Program-made: the position numbers and the translations under genes
The notes under the pieces: model-generated
What the model was told of the DNA's origin: nothing
The model's input: the letters and a program-made list of their open reading frames with translations, nothing else
The model's database searches: none
Origin: DASYAE01 sp036501535
GTDB taxonomy: Bacteria; Actinomycetota; Actinomycetes; Streptomycetales; Catenulisporaceae
Direction: 5' to 3'
DNA length: 64,000 nucleotides
NCBI GenBank assembly: GCA_036501535.1
Contig: DASYAE010000066.1
Span: 1 to 64,000 of the forward strand
Shown: piece by piece, positions 1 to 9,279 of the stretch
How positions within the stretch are numbered: the stretch's first letter is position 1
How the letters are laid out: the number at the start of each line of letters is the position of its first letter

Positions 1-52
1 GTATGTCCGACGCGCTCCGCGACGGTGCTTCAGCTGACGGTCGACTGCAGCG

Positions 53-766
53 TCATGCGCCGATCTCGTGCGACGCCTCGAAATACGCGGCGAGCTCGGC
101 GAGACCGTCCACCGCCACGTCGATGCGGTCGGTATCGCGCAACTCGCCTTCGCCTGCACGCCTGACATACGCGGTCCGCATCCCGAGCGTCGCGGCTGCG
201 CGCAGGTCCCATGGGTGCGCAGCGACCATAAGCGTGCGTGCGGGGTCGAGGTGAAGCATGTCTATGGCGAGGCGATACACAGAGGGGTCGGGCTTGTATG
301 CGTGCACCAACTCCCCCGACAACACACAGTGCCACCTGAGCCCTGCATTGCGGAACATATCGGACAGCATCGACATGTTTCCGTTCGACAGCGCGACGAC
401 GAGGAAGCGCTCCGAGAGCACCTGGAGGGCGTCGGCCGCATCAGGCCAGGGCTGGAGCCTGTGGCCCACCTGCGCCAGATGGCGGATGGTGGCCTTAGGC
501 AGACTCGGCTTATCAGGCAGCGAGTGGACCAGGGCGTCGCGATATAGGTCGTCCGCCGAACGCCACGGCACGGCCCGCTCCTGGATCGCCGCGAGAAGCT
601 CGTCAAACCTCTGCGACCATGCCCGGGTCAGCTCCTCGCCCTGCTGCGGTGTCCCTCCGGCGGAAACCATCGCGCCGGTGAGTTCGGAGCGCACCGAGCC
701 CGTCTCGTCCACGACCGTGCCGAGCACGTCGAAGACGAGCGTGCGGATACTGTCCGGCTCGAACAT
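53..766 (-). CDS. HAD-superfamily hydrolase, haloacid dehalogenase type II-like
   Basis: 237 aa, the usual size for L-2-haloacid dehalogenases. Visible HAD motifs: nucleophile motif I FDVLGTVVDE near residue 13, motif II Ser in ALSNGN near 130, motif III Lys in YKPDPSVY near 158, and a degenerate motif IV around AAHPWDLRAAATLG. The WDL after motif IV is typical of type II haloacid dehalogenases. By family it would hydrolyse a C-halogen or phosphate bond in the cytosol; the substrate cannot be read from sequence. The ATG start is the first Met and lies 46 bp downstream of the CorA-like gene on the same strand, so the two may be cotranscribed. A phosphatase is the alternative. Confidence 0.85.
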   Translation of the reverse strand: MFEPDSIRTLVFDVLGTVVDETGSVRSELTGAMVSAGGTPQQGEELTRAWSQRFDELLAAIQERAVPWRSADDLYRDALVHSLPDKPSLPKATIRHLAQVGHRLQPWPDAADALQVLSERFLVVALSNGNMSMLSDMFRNAGLRWHCVLSGELVHAYKPDPSVYRLAIDMLHLDPARTLMVAAHPWDLRAAATLGMRTAYVRRAGEGELRDTDRIDVAVDGLAELAAYFEASHEIGA

Positions 767-812
767 GGCGCAATCCTGCCACCGCGCGCTCTCAGTGCGC
801 GAAGAGGCTGGC

Positions 813-1856
813 TCACAGCCAGTCGCGTCGCCGGAACAGGATGTAAAGCGCCACCGAGATGCAGATCATCAGGCCGACCGAGGTCCAGAACCCGGCGGTG
901 GTTCCGAAGCCGGGGTACGGCACGTTCTGTCCGTAGAAGCCGGTGACCGCGGTAGGCACCGCGATGATGGCCGCCCAGCTGGTCACCTTCTTCATGATCA
1001 GGTTCATCCGGTTGCCCTGTATCGTCAGGTGCGTCTCACGGATCGTGCCGATCAGGTCGCGCAGGTTGTCGGTCCACTCGGCGGCGCGCAGCACGTGGTC
1101 GTAGACGTCCTGGTAGTAGGGCGCCAGCTCGCGGGAGACAACGTCCAGGTCGCGGCGCATGAGCGAGTTGACCACCTCGCGCATCGGGGTGATCACGTGC
1201 CGGGCGAGCAGCAAACTCCGGCGCAGTTCGAAGGTCCGGCGCAGCGCCTCGTCGGTCTGGGGCCCGGGGTGGTCGTCGAAGACCCGGTCGCTGAGGTCCT
1301 CGACGCTGTCGTCGAGCAACTGCAGGGCGTCGAAGTAGCCGTCCGCGATGTAGTCGATCAGGCCGTGCAGCAGAAAGCCCACTCCCTGGTCGGCGAGGTC
1401 CGAGGTTTCGTCCCAGCGGGCGACCACCTCCTCGATCGGCAGCTCGCCCGCGTGGTGCACGGTGACCAGCACCTTCGGGGTGATGAAGCCGAGCACCATC
1501 ACGGAGCTCAGGCTCTCGTCCGGCTCGAACCGCACCGCGTAGGCGCTGATCAGCAGGTGGCCCTCGTACCGGTCGAGTTTGGGCCGCTGCCGCTGCTGGA
1601 TGGCGTCCTCGATGGCGAGGTAGTGCAGCCCGAGTTCGTCGCGCAGCTCGATGAGCTGGTCGTGCGTCGGGTCGGGCAGGTCGAGCCAGACCGTGGCGTC
1701 GTCCGGCTTTATCCAGTCGGACAGGTCGGCCATCGGGAAGTTCTCGGCGACCAGCCGGCCCCCCTGGTACGCACGGCTGCGCACGACCGGCTTCGCTTCC
1801 GTGTCGGCCGGCGCCTCGGCACGTCCGTCCTGGTCTTGTCCGTTCTGCGGCTCCAT
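813..1856 (-). CDS. CorA-family divalent metal (Mg2+/Co2+) transporter
   Basis: 347 aa. A long cytosolic N-terminal alpha/beta and helical funnel domain is followed by two C-terminal membrane helices: one near 290-310, then FWTSVGLMICISVALYILF at about 321-339. The end is basic (RRRDWL), as in CorA. The pore signature at the first helix reads YGQN rather than the classical YGMN; a GxN with Gln is a variant I have seen in actinobacterial CorA-like proteins. Expected to form a homopentamer in the membrane importing Mg2+ or another divalent ion. The first about 25 residues are charged and disordered. The alternative is a ZntB/CorA-like efflux member; topology alone does not decide direction. Confidence 0.9.
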   Translation of the reverse strand: MEPQNGQDQDGRAEAPADTEAKPVVRSRAYQGGRLVAENFPMADLSDWIKPDDATVWLDLPDPTHDQLIELRDELGLHYLAIEDAIQQRQRPKLDRYEGHLLISAYAVRFEPDESLSSVMVLGFITPKVLVTVHHAGELPIEEVVARWDETSDLADQGVGFLLHGLIDYIADGYFDALQLLDDSVEDLSDRVFDDHPGPQTDEALRRTFELRRSLLLARHVITPMREVVNSLMRRDLDVVSRELAPYYQDVYDHVLRAAEWTDNLRDLIGTIRETHLTIQGNRMNLIMKKVTSWAAIIAVPTAVTGFYGQNVPYPGFGTTAGFWTSVGLMICISVALYILFRRRDWL

Positions 1857-2266
1857 AGGCGCAAGGGTAACTACATTGCTTGCCTACGGTTGATGAGGTG
1901 AGCATGGGCGATGGCGATTCAGCAGCAACGATGCTTATCGGCCGCAGGATGCGCATATGGTCAGACAGGGGAACGCCCTGGCGCGATAAGTGCTCCAGGG
2001 CGTCCTTAGCCACTCCGCGGCGCGTGCCACTGCCGCCGCCTGGCCGGCAGTATGCCCTTGGCCGCTTGAGCGGCACGAACGAGGTCGTTCAGGCGGCTTC
2101 AGCCTTGCAGCGTGGGGCCTCTGGTGTCCATGTACTGTCGCGCACGGAACCCTAACAATTGAGTTACCTCCGGTCAGCTGTCTATTGCGGAGCGGAGTGC
2201 CCAGCGCCCTCTCGTACCGGCTCAAAACTCGTCGAGTCCCGAGAACCGCAGCCATAGGCTGAGGCG
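1857..2266. other. Intergenic region with two adjacent perfect inverted repeats
   Basis: No convincing gene. Holds the divergent promoters of the CorA-like gene (leftwards) and the APH-like gene (rightwards). Two perfect palindromic arms sit side by side: GCCGCT-TG-AGCGGC at 2061-2074 and GAACGA-GG-TCGTTC at 2077-2090. They could be operator half-sites for a dimeric repressor or a double hairpin. No protein-family assignment is possible. Confidence 0.4.
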
Positions 2267-3217
2267 ATGAACCGGAGTGGCGCTGGGCGCGCAGGCGTCG
2301 AAATTCCCGCAGAGCTCGCCACGGCTTATGCGCATAACGGCGATCTCAAGCTGCGCGCGTGGAGCGCGACCCTTCCGCGGCTCGCGGCCCGCTATCTCGA
2401 CGAGTGGGGTCTGCGGCAGGACGGAACGCCCGGCCACGGGGCCGTCGCCGCGGTCTTCCCGGTCCGGCGCGTCGACGACGGGACGCCTGCGGTCCTCAAA
2501 CTCCAGCCGGTGGACGACGAGACCTGTGGCGAGCCGGCGGCGCTGCGCGCGTGGAACGGGTCGGGGGCGGTCCGGCTCCTGCGCAGCGATCCCGCCACGG
2601 GTTCGATGCTCCTCGAACGCCTCGACGCGTCGCGGTCGCTCGATGTCGTCCCCGATGTCGAGGAGGCCCTGCAGATCCTCGCCGAGTTGCTGGCCCGCCT
2701 CGTGGCCGTCCCGGCGCCGTCCGGCCTTCGGCACCTCGGCGAGATCGCCGGGAACATGCTGGGGCGGGTCGTGGGCGCGGTGAAACTGACGACGCATCAG
2801 GACGACCGCGACCTGATCGAGCGCTGCGCGGGCGCGCTGCGCGAGGTGGCCGGCGAGCCGGGGGGCCAGTTGCTGCACTGGGACCTCCACTACGAGAACG
2901 TGCTGGCCTCGCCGCCCGGGTCCGGGCGCGAGCCGTGGTTGGCCATCGACCCGAAGCCGCTGGTCGGCGATCCCGGTTTCGACCTGTTCCCGGCCTTGTG
3001 GAACCGCTGGTCCGACGCGGTCGCCACCGGGGACGTCACGCGCGCGGTGCGCCGCCGCTTCGACCTGATGACCGGGGTGCTGGGCCTCGAACGGCCGCGC
3101 GCCGTCGCCTGGACGCTCGGCCGGGTACTGCAGAACTCCGTCTGGGACGCGGAATCCGGGCGTACGGCCATGGCCCCGGAGCACCGGGCGATCGCGCAGT
3201 CGCTGCTCGGATCCTGA
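2267..3217 (+). CDS. Aminoglycoside/hydroxyurea phosphotransferase, APH(6)-like
   Basis: 316 aa. Protein-kinase-like fold: ATP-site Lys in AVLKLQP near residue 78, Brenner catalytic motif HWDLHYENVL near 205, metal-binding DPKPLVGDPGFDL near 226. The IDPKPLVGDP sequence is characteristic of the APH(6)/hydroxyurea-kinase family (streptomycin 6-kinase relatives). Predicted to transfer phosphate from ATP to a small-molecule hydroxyl in the cytosol. It stands alone before the ABC transporter operon, separated by 182 bp. A role in streptomycin resistance is only inferred from family; many chromosomal members have unknown substrates. Confidence 0.88.
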   Translation: MNRSGAGRAGVEIPAELATAYAHNGDLKLRAWSATLPRLAARYLDEWGLRQDGTPGHGAVAAVFPVRRVDDGTPAVLKLQPVDDETCGEPAALRAWNGSGAVRLLRSDPATGSMLLERLDASRSLDVVPDVEEALQILAELLARLVAVPAPSGLRHLGEIAGNMLGRVVGAVKLTTHQDDRDLIERCAGALREVAGEPGGQLLHWDLHYENVLASPPGSGREPWLAIDPKPLVGDPGFDLFPALWNRWSDAVATGDVTRAVRRRFDLMTGVLGLERPRAVAWTLGRVLQNSVWDAESGRTAMAPEHRAIAQSLLGS

Positions 3218-3399
3218 GGGACCCACGTACTGCGGCGGGAGTACGCGACCCGGCGAATTCGCAGATCCCTGCTTCCTGCGCAGTAGGAGGTCGGCCCGCA
3301 AAGTGTCTTCCGCCGGCGGATGCGACAGCAGCGGCCTCCGGGGGACTCTGGAGCGCGAGCCCGCAGTCCGCGGGCCGGACCTTCCGAGGAGTGGCGACG

Positions 3400-4185
3400 G
3401 TGGCGGCAGTAACGGGGCAGCTGGAAGAGCGGTCAACGACCGGTGTGGCGGCACGCGCGGTCGCGGCAAGAAAGGTCTACGGGGCCGGCGACGCCGCCGT
3501 GACAGCCCTCGACGCAGTGACCGCCCACTTCGCTGAGGGCCGGTTCACCGCGGTGATGGGTCCGTCCGGCTCGGGCAAGTCCACGCTGATGCACTGCGTG
3601 GCGGGGCTGGACAAGCTGACCTCGGGTCAGGCGTTCATCGGCGACGTCGAACTCGGCAGGTTGTCGGACAAGCAGCTCACGCTGCTGCGACGCACGTCGG
3701 TCGGTTTCGTCTTCCAGTCCTTCAACCTGGTGCCGACGCTCACCGCGCTGGAGAACATCACCCTGCCGCTGGACCTGGCCGGGACGCCGCCGGACCGGCC
3801 GTGGCTGGACATGGTCATCGAGACGGTGGGCCTGCGCGACCGGCTCGGGCACCGTCCCTCGCAGCTGTCCGGCGGACAGCAGCAGCGGGCCGCGGTGGCC
3901 CGGGCCCTGGCGGCCAGGCCGCGGATCGTGTTCGCCGACGAGCCGACCGGGAACCTGGACTCGCAGTCCGGCGCGCAGGTCCTGGGCTTCCTGCAGCGCG
4001 CAGTGCGCGAGCTCGGCCAGAGCGTGGTGATGGTGACGCACGACCCGGTGGCGGCCCGCTACGCCGATGAGGTGCTTTTCCTCGCCGACGGCCGGATCGC
4101 GGGCGTGATGCCGGAGCCGACGCCCGACCGGGTCCTCGACCGGATGAAGGGCCTGACACGGCCGGACGAGGGGGCGGCGCGGTGA
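3400..4185 (+). CDS. ABC transporter ATP-binding protein, MacB/LolD type
   Basis: 261 aa from the chosen GTG. Walker A GPSGSGKST, Q-loop FVFQSFNLVPTLTALEN, signature LSGGQQQRAAVARAL, Walker B IVFADEPTGNLD, H-loop VMVTHDP. The EPTGNLDS sequence is typical of ATPases paired with FtsX-like permeases. A GAGGAG Shine-Dalgarno ends about 8 nt before GTG 3400; GTG 3391 is an in-frame alternative but sits directly on the SD. The stop overlaps the start of the permease gene (GTGA). Together they should form a membrane complex for lipoprotein handling, peptide export or mechanotransmission rather than import. The downstream two-component genes suggest control by envelope stress or drugs. Confidence 0.93.
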   Translation: MAAVTGQLEERSTTGVAARAVAARKVYGAGDAAVTALDAVTAHFAEGRFTAVMGPSGSGKSTLMHCVAGLDKLTSGQAFIGDVELGRLSDKQLTLLRRTSVGFVFQSFNLVPTLTALENITLPLDLAGTPPDRPWLDMVIETVGLRDRLGHRPSQLSGGQQQRAAVARALAARPRIVFADEPTGNLDSQSGAQVLGFLQRAVRELGQSVVMVTHDPVAARYADEVLFLADGRIAGVMPEPTPDRVLDRMKGLTRPDEGAAR

Positions 4186-6716
4186 ACGTCGTCGGAAAGC
4201 TGACCCTGCGCAGCGTGTGGGAACGCCGACGGCGCATGGTCGGGACGCTGGCTGCGGTGTTCCTCGGCGTCTCGTTCCTGGCCGGGACGTTGTCGCTGTC
4301 GGACACGCTCGGCTCGGCGATCGACAGTGCGTTCACGACGGCCTATTCGCACACTGACGTGGTGGTGCAGAACGCCTCGCAGTCGGCGGCCGGGCCCCGG
4401 CAGGCGCGCGGGCAGATCGACGGGTCGGTGCTCGGTACGGTGCGAGGCGTGTCCGGCGTCGCGGCAGCGGAGCCGGTCCTCCAGGGCACCGGGGTGATCG
4501 TCGGGCCGAGCGGCAAGGCGGTCACCGGGTCCGGGCCGCGCGTCGCGAGCACGTGGATCCCCGACCTGGTGCTCAATCCGTGGCACCTGCTCTCCGGCGC
4601 CGCGCCGTCCGGGACGAACCAGGTCGTGATCGACCAGGCCTCGGCGACCAGCGCGGGGCTGAAGCCGGGCGACGCGGCGACGATCGACATGCCGCAGCCG
4701 GTCCGGGTCACCATCTGCGGCATCGCCGGCTTCGGTGGGCAGGCCTCCGGCGGCGACGGCTCGTTCGCCGCGTTCAGCCTGGCCGGGGCGCAGAAGTACA
4801 TCGCGGGCGGAGCGGAGAGGCTCACCTCGGTGGTGGTCCGGGCCGATCCGGGCGTCTCCCAGCAGGAGTTGGCCGGCCGGATCGGCGCGGTGCTGCCGCA
4901 CGGGGACGAGGCGATCACCGGCGAGACGCTGATCGAGCAGACCGAGTCCCAGGTCGACTCCGGCTTCTTCGCCTACTTCCAGATCTTCCTCAGCGTGTTC
5001 GCCGGGATCGCGCTGCTGGTCGCGGGGCTGAGCATCCACAACACGTTCTCGATCAGCGCTGCGCAGCGCAGCCGCGACGCCGCGCTGCTGCGGGCGATCG
5101 GGGCCACGCGGCGACAGGTGACGACCGGGCTGCTGCTCGAGGCGGCACTGATCGGCGCAGCCGGCTCTGTCCTCGGGCTCGGCGGCGGCATCGCGATCAC
5201 GGCCGGGCTCAAGGGCGCGTTCTCCGGGCTCGGCATCGCGCTGCCGGCTCAGGGGCTGGTCTTCACGCCCGCCGCGATCGCGGCGTCGGTCCTGGTCGGG
5301 ATCGCCGTGACTCTGGTGGCCGCGATCACGCCCGCCGTGCGCGCCGGACGGGTCTCGCCGGTCGAGGCGCTGCGCGAGACGGACACCGACCGCTCCGGGG
5401 ATTCGGCGGCCAGGACGGTCGTCGGGCTGGTGCTGACGATCGGCGGGATCGTGCTCGCGCTCGCCGCGGCTCCTTCCGGCGACATCCCGCTGACCGGGGC
5501 CGGCGCGGTCGTGGCAGTGGCCGGTACGCTCGCGCTCGGCCCGAAGATCGCGGCCCTCGCCGCGCGGTCGATCAGCGGGCCGGCCCAGCACCTGCGCGGG
5601 ACGGCCGGGATGCTGGCGCAGCGCAACGCGGCGCGGAACCCGAAACGGACCTCCGGCGCGGCGACCGCACTGATGGTCGGCATAGCCGTGGTGACGGTGT
5701 TCACCGTGTTCGCCGCCTCGCTCAAGGCGGGGATCCGGCAGACCGTCGACGGCTCGTTCACCGGCCAGATCGTGGTCACCGGCAAGTCGGGGTTCACCGG
5801 CACGGGCTTCAGTCCCCAGGCGGCGACCACGGCCCTTGCCGTGCCCGGGGTGAGCGCGGCGGTCGGCATAGGCGGCGGCAACGTCCTGATCAACGGAGTG
5901 TCGTCCTCCGTGCAGGTGGCGGATCCCGCCCAACTGGGTTCGGTGTTCAACCTCGGCGTCATCGCGGGAGCGATGTCCAACGCGCAGTTGGCCGCTTCCT
6001 CGACCACTGCGACGGCCGACGGCTGGCGGGTCGGGCAGCGGATCCCGGTCTCCTTCGACAACGGCACGACGCAGACGGTCACGCTCGGCGCGATATACAC
6101 AGCCGGCGCACCACTTGGCGATTACGTGCTGGCCTCGTCGATCTGGGCGGTTCAGACGCCGCAGGTCTTCGACCGGAACGTCTACATAGCCCTGGCTGCC
6201 GGCGCCGACCAGAGCGCTGCGCTGGCGTCGCTGGCGTCGGCCGAGGCGAAGTACGCCGGCGCGACGGTCGAGACGAGGAGCCAGTACCTGAACAACGCGG
6301 CGTCCACGGTCAACACCCTGCTCGACATCGTCTACCTGATGCTCGCGCTGGCGATCTTGATCGCGCTGCTCGGCATCGCGAACACCCTGTCGCTCGCGGT
6401 CTTCGAGCGCACGCGGGAGTTCGGGCTGATCCGCGCGGTCGGCGCCACCGGTCCGCAGATACGGTCGATCGTGCGCTGGGAGGCGGTGATCACGACGATG
6501 GTCGGGGCCGTGACCGGCCTGGTGCTCGGCGGCTTCCTCGGCTGGGCGCTGGTCACGGCCGGGGCGGCGGCCGGAGACTTCGGCACCTTCACCCTGCCGG
6601 TGGCCCGGATGCTCGCCATCCTGGTCATCTGCGCGGCGGCCGGGATGCTCGCGGGAGTGCGGCCGGCCCGGCGCGCGGCCCGGTTGGACCTCCTCGACGC
6701 GATCACCACGGCGTGA
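4182..6716 (+). CDS. FtsX-like ABC transporter permease (MacB-type, duplicated)
   Basis: 844 aa. One N-terminal helix (about 20-45) is followed by a MacB-like periplasmic/extracytoplasmic core domain, then an FtsX helical bundle (about 265-390, with the ISAAQRSRDAALLRAIGATRRQV coupling region). The pattern then repeats: a helix pair, a second extracellular domain and a second FtsX bundle (about 710-840, with ERTREFGLIRAVGAT). This duplicated architecture is normal for actinobacterial permeases that work as monomers with a LolD-like ATPase. The GTG start overlaps the ATPase stop by 4 nt, so translation is probably coupled. The substrate is unknown. Confidence 0.93.
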   Translation: MNVVGKLTLRSVWERRRRMVGTLAAVFLGVSFLAGTLSLSDTLGSAIDSAFTTAYSHTDVVVQNASQSAAGPRQARGQIDGSVLGTVRGVSGVAAAEPVLQGTGVIVGPSGKAVTGSGPRVASTWIPDLVLNPWHLLSGAAPSGTNQVVIDQASATSAGLKPGDAATIDMPQPVRVTICGIAGFGGQASGGDGSFAAFSLAGAQKYIAGGAERLTSVVVRADPGVSQQELAGRIGAVLPHGDEAITGETLIEQTESQVDSGFFAYFQIFLSVFAGIALLVAGLSIHNTFSISAAQRSRDAALLRAIGATRRQVTTGLLLEAALIGAAGSVLGLGGGIAITAGLKGAFSGLGIALPAQGLVFTPAAIAASVLVGIAVTLVAAITPAVRAGRVSPVEALRETDTDRSGDSAARTVVGLVLTIGGIVLALAAAPSGDIPLTGAGAVVAVAGTLALGPKIAALAARSISGPAQHLRGTAGMLAQRNAARNPKRTSGAATALMVGIAVVTVFTVFAASLKAGIRQTVDGSFTGQIVVTGKSGFTGTGFSPQAATTALAVPGVSAAVGIGGGNVLINGVSSSVQVADPAQLGSVFNLGVIAGAMSNAQLAASSTTATADGWRVGQRIPVSFDNGTTQTVTLGAIYTAGAPLGDYVLASSIWAVQTPQVFDRNVYIALAAGADQSAALASLASAEAKYAGATVETRSQYLNNAASTVNTLLDIVYLMLALAILIALLGIANTLSLAVFERTREFGLIRAVGATGPQIRSIVRWEAVITTMVGAVTGLVLGGFLGWALVTAGAAAGDFGTFTLPVARMLAILVICAAAGMLAGVRPARRAARLDLLDAITTA

Positions 6717-6773
6717 TCGACGATATCCACAACTGATCGAGATCCGGCCGAGGGCGCAGGAAAGGCGGCTACG

Positions 6774-8393
6774 GTGGTTCGCATGCGACACCTCGGCGCC
6801 CTGTCCCGGTCCCTGCGCGGACTGGGGCCGAACGACTGGCTGCCGGCGCTCGTCCTCGCCGTCGCCCAGCCGACGTTGACGGCCGTGCTCGACGGGCACC
6901 GCGGGATCCACGCGCACCTGAAGGCGACCAGCCCGCTCGACCCATGGGCATATCTGCTGCTGACACTGGCCGGCCTCGTGCTGGTGTGGCATCGCAGCCA
7001 TCCGGCCGCGACGCTGGCCGCGGTCTTCGCGATCGTCGAGCTGTACCTGGGCCTCGGCTACCTCGGCGGCCCGATCTGGTTCGCCCTGATATTCGCGTTC
7101 GTGAGCTGTGTCATGAGGGGCTGGCGCCCGGCCGCCTACCTGCTCCTGGCGGCCGGCTACGGGGCGGCGTGGATCTCGTCCGTGCACACGCCACCCGAGC
7201 TGTCCACGCGCATGGGCGTTCTGGCATGGCTGATCGTGCTGGCCGCCTACGGCGAGATCGTCCGGGCCCGCCGGCGCTTCCGGGAAGTCGAGTCGGCGCG
7301 CAAAGCCGAGGCGCAGGCGATGGTGGAGGAGGCGCAGCGCCACCGCGCCGGCGAGGAGCGGCTGCGCATCGCCCAGGACCTCCACGATGTGCTCGCGCAT
7401 CACATCTCGCTGATCACCGTGCAGGCGGGTGTCGGCCTGGAGCTGTTCGACCGGCGACCGCAGCAGGCCCGCGCCGCCCTCGCGGCAGTCAAGGAAGCCG
7501 GTAACACGGCGCTCGGAGAGCTGCGGTCGGTGCTCGACATCCTGCGCGATCCCAAGCTGACCGCGCCAAGGGTTCCCGCGCCGCTGCTGACCCGGGCGGC
7601 TGACTTCACGGCGCTGGTCGACGGGGCGCGCGGCGCCGGCCTCGACGTTCGGCTGGCGCGGAATGCGAACCGTACCGGAGCGGGGAGCAGCGTCGATGTC
7701 AATGGTCGCCGTCAAGGCCGCGCGGTGACTCAAGCTCTGCCTTCGGTCCATCGCCTGACGTCGACTGCGGGCCTCGCCATGGCCGCGCCACGCACCGCGA
7801 CCGAACCGAGCGGCCTGGCCGGGACGGTAGCCGGGACAGTAGCGGTGGCCGAGGCAGCCGAACCGGCCCAAGCACCTGGGCCCGCCACGGCAGTAGACGC
7901 TGAGCAGGCCGTCGGTCTGAGCGTCGCCGTTTCCAGCTGCGACGCTTCGGGACCCGGCGAGATCCACGGTGCCCCGGTCGCCGGTCTGAGTCCGGCGACC
8001 GGCGCCGAGCCCGATCTGCCAGGCAGCCATCTGGAGCATGAACTCAGCCTTGGGCTCGACTTGGGCGCCGGGCTCGGGCTGCCGGTGCTCGTGGACCAGG
8101 CGGCCTATCGAATCCTGCAGGAGTCACTGACCAACGCGGTGCGGCACGCCGGTCCGGGGACCGCGGTCACCATCGCGATCGCGATCGAGCGCGGCGAGTT
8201 GACGCTCGTCGTGGTCGACGACGGTCGCGGCGGAAGCGCGGGGGTGACCTCGGGCGGCAACGGCATCGCCGGCATGCGGGAGCGCGCGGCCGCTCTCGGC
8301 GGCTCGCTGTCGGCCGGATCGCGGCCGGGCGGCGGCTTCTCGGTCCGAGCACGGCTCCCGCTGGCCGCCGACGGCCGGGGCAGGACGTCGTGA
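6774..8393 (+). CDS. NarL-family sensor histidine kinase with long linker insertion
   Basis: 539 aa. N-terminal membrane sensor with about four to five helices (residues 20-165), then a HisKA_3 dimerisation helix with the phospho-acceptor His in RIAQDLHDVLAHH, then a HATPase_c domain (N box LQESLTNAVRHA, G1 DDGRGG, G2 GNGIAGMRERA). Between the two catalytic domains lies an unusual Ala/Gly/Thr/Pro-rich stretch of about 130 residues (about 299-431) that relatives lack. The GTG start is preceded by AGGAAAGG. It lies 57 bp after the permease gene and 13 bp before its response regulator, so it probably senses an envelope signal and controls the transporter. Confidence 0.9.
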   Translation: MVRMRHLGALSRSLRGLGPNDWLPALVLAVAQPTLTAVLDGHRGIHAHLKATSPLDPWAYLLLTLAGLVLVWHRSHPAATLAAVFAIVELYLGLGYLGGPIWFALIFAFVSCVMRGWRPAAYLLLAAGYGAAWISSVHTPPELSTRMGVLAWLIVLAAYGEIVRARRRFREVESARKAEAQAMVEEAQRHRAGEERLRIAQDLHDVLAHHISLITVQAGVGLELFDRRPQQARAALAAVKEAGNTALGELRSVLDILRDPKLTAPRVPAPLLTRAADFTALVDGARGAGLDVRLARNANRTGAGSSVDVNGRRQGRAVTQALPSVHRLTSTAGLAMAAPRTATEPSGLAGTVAGTVAVAEAAEPAQAPGPATAVDAEQAVGLSVAVSSCDASGPGEIHGAPVAGLSPATGAEPDLPGSHLEHELSLGLDLGAGLGLPVLVDQAAYRILQESLTNAVRHAGPGTAVTIAIAIERGELTLVVVDDGRGGSAGVTSGGNGIAGMRERAAALGGSLSAGSRPGGGFSVRARLPLAADGRGRTS

Positions 8394-8406
8394 TCAGGAT
8401 GACGCC

Positions 8407-9096
8407 GTGATCAGAGTCCTGCTGGCCGACGACCAGATGCTGCTGCGCGCGGGCCTACGCGCGCTGCTCGACGCCGAGGACGACATCGAAGTCGCAGCCG
8501 AGGCAGAGGACGGCGCAGCAGCGGTCCGCCTGGCCCGCGAGGTGAAGCCGGACGTCGTGCTTATGGACATCCGGATGCCGGGCACCGACGGCCTCACGGC
8601 CACCCGCGAGATCCTCGACGATCCCGAGCTCAGCACAGTGCGCGTGGTCATGCTGACCACATTCGACCTCGACGAATACGTGTTCGAGGCGATCCGCTCC
8701 GGGGCGGCGGGCTTCCTGGTGAAGAACTCGGAGCCGGCCGAACTGGTCCGCGCGGTCCGCGTCGCGGCGGAAGGAGACGCGTTGCTCTCACCCGGCGTCA
8801 CCCGAAGACTGATCGAACGCTTCGGGACGCTGAGTTCACCGGCCGACGACTCCGGCTCACCGCGCCCGGCCGGCCGAGCCGACGCGCAGCTGCTGACGGA
8901 ACGGGAGCGGGAGGTTGTCACTCTGGTTGCGCAGGGCCTGTCGAACGACCAGATCGCCGCGCGGCTGTCCGTCAGCCCGCTGACCGCGAAGACCCATGTC
9001 TCCCGCGCCATGGTCAAGCTCGGCGCCCGCGACCGCGCCGGACTCGTCGTGTTCGCATACGAGGCTGGCCTCGTGAGGCCTAAGACATCGGGCTGA
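8407..9096 (+). CDS. NarL/LuxR-family response regulator
   Basis: 229 aa. Receiver domain at 1-120: acidic DD near residue 7, phospho-acceptor Asp in DVVLMDIRMPG near 54, Thr in MLTTF, Lys in FLVKNS. A short linker leads to a C-terminal GerE-type HTH (LTEREREVVTLVAQGLSNDQIAARL, LTAKTHVSRAMVKL). Cytosolic DNA-binding partner of the kinase just upstream, expected to regulate the adjacent ABC transporter operon. The GTG start is 13 bp after the kinase stop. The receiver is complete, with no missing catalytic residue. Confidence 0.95.
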   Translation: MIRVLLADDQMLLRAGLRALLDAEDDIEVAAEAEDGAAAVRLAREVKPDVVLMDIRMPGTDGLTATREILDDPELSTVRVVMLTTFDLDEYVFEAIRSGAAGFLVKNSEPAELVRAVRVAAEGDALLSPGVTRRLIERFGTLSSPADDSGSPRPAGRADAQLLTEREREVVTLVAQGLSNDQIAARLSVSPLTAKTHVSRAMVKLGARDRAGLVVFAYEAGLVRPKTSG

Positions 9097-9279
9097 GGAC
9101 GACGAGCCGAGAGCCGTCGCAGCGAAGCGGACAATCCATGACGCGCATGTCGTGATGGGACGGATTGCAGTCCGGCGAGTACCGCGAGTGCGGCGCAGTG
9201 AAACAGACCGGCAACATGCTTACCCGTGCGGCGGAATCTCCGTGGATGGCATGCAGGAGGGCCGTTAGGGTCGGGCGTT

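Noticed and set aside
1880..2262. Short frames between CorA and APH genes
   Set aside because: Mutually overlapping on both strands with no conserved pattern.
2359..3399. N-terminal extension of the ABC ATPase frame
   Set aside because: Shadow of the APH-like gene; the ATPase domain begins after 3400 with a good ribosome site.
4059..8039. 1326-residue minus-strand open frame
   Set aside because: Lies antisense to the FtsX permease and histidine kinase; Arg/Gly/His-rich composition typical of a GC-rich shadow frame.
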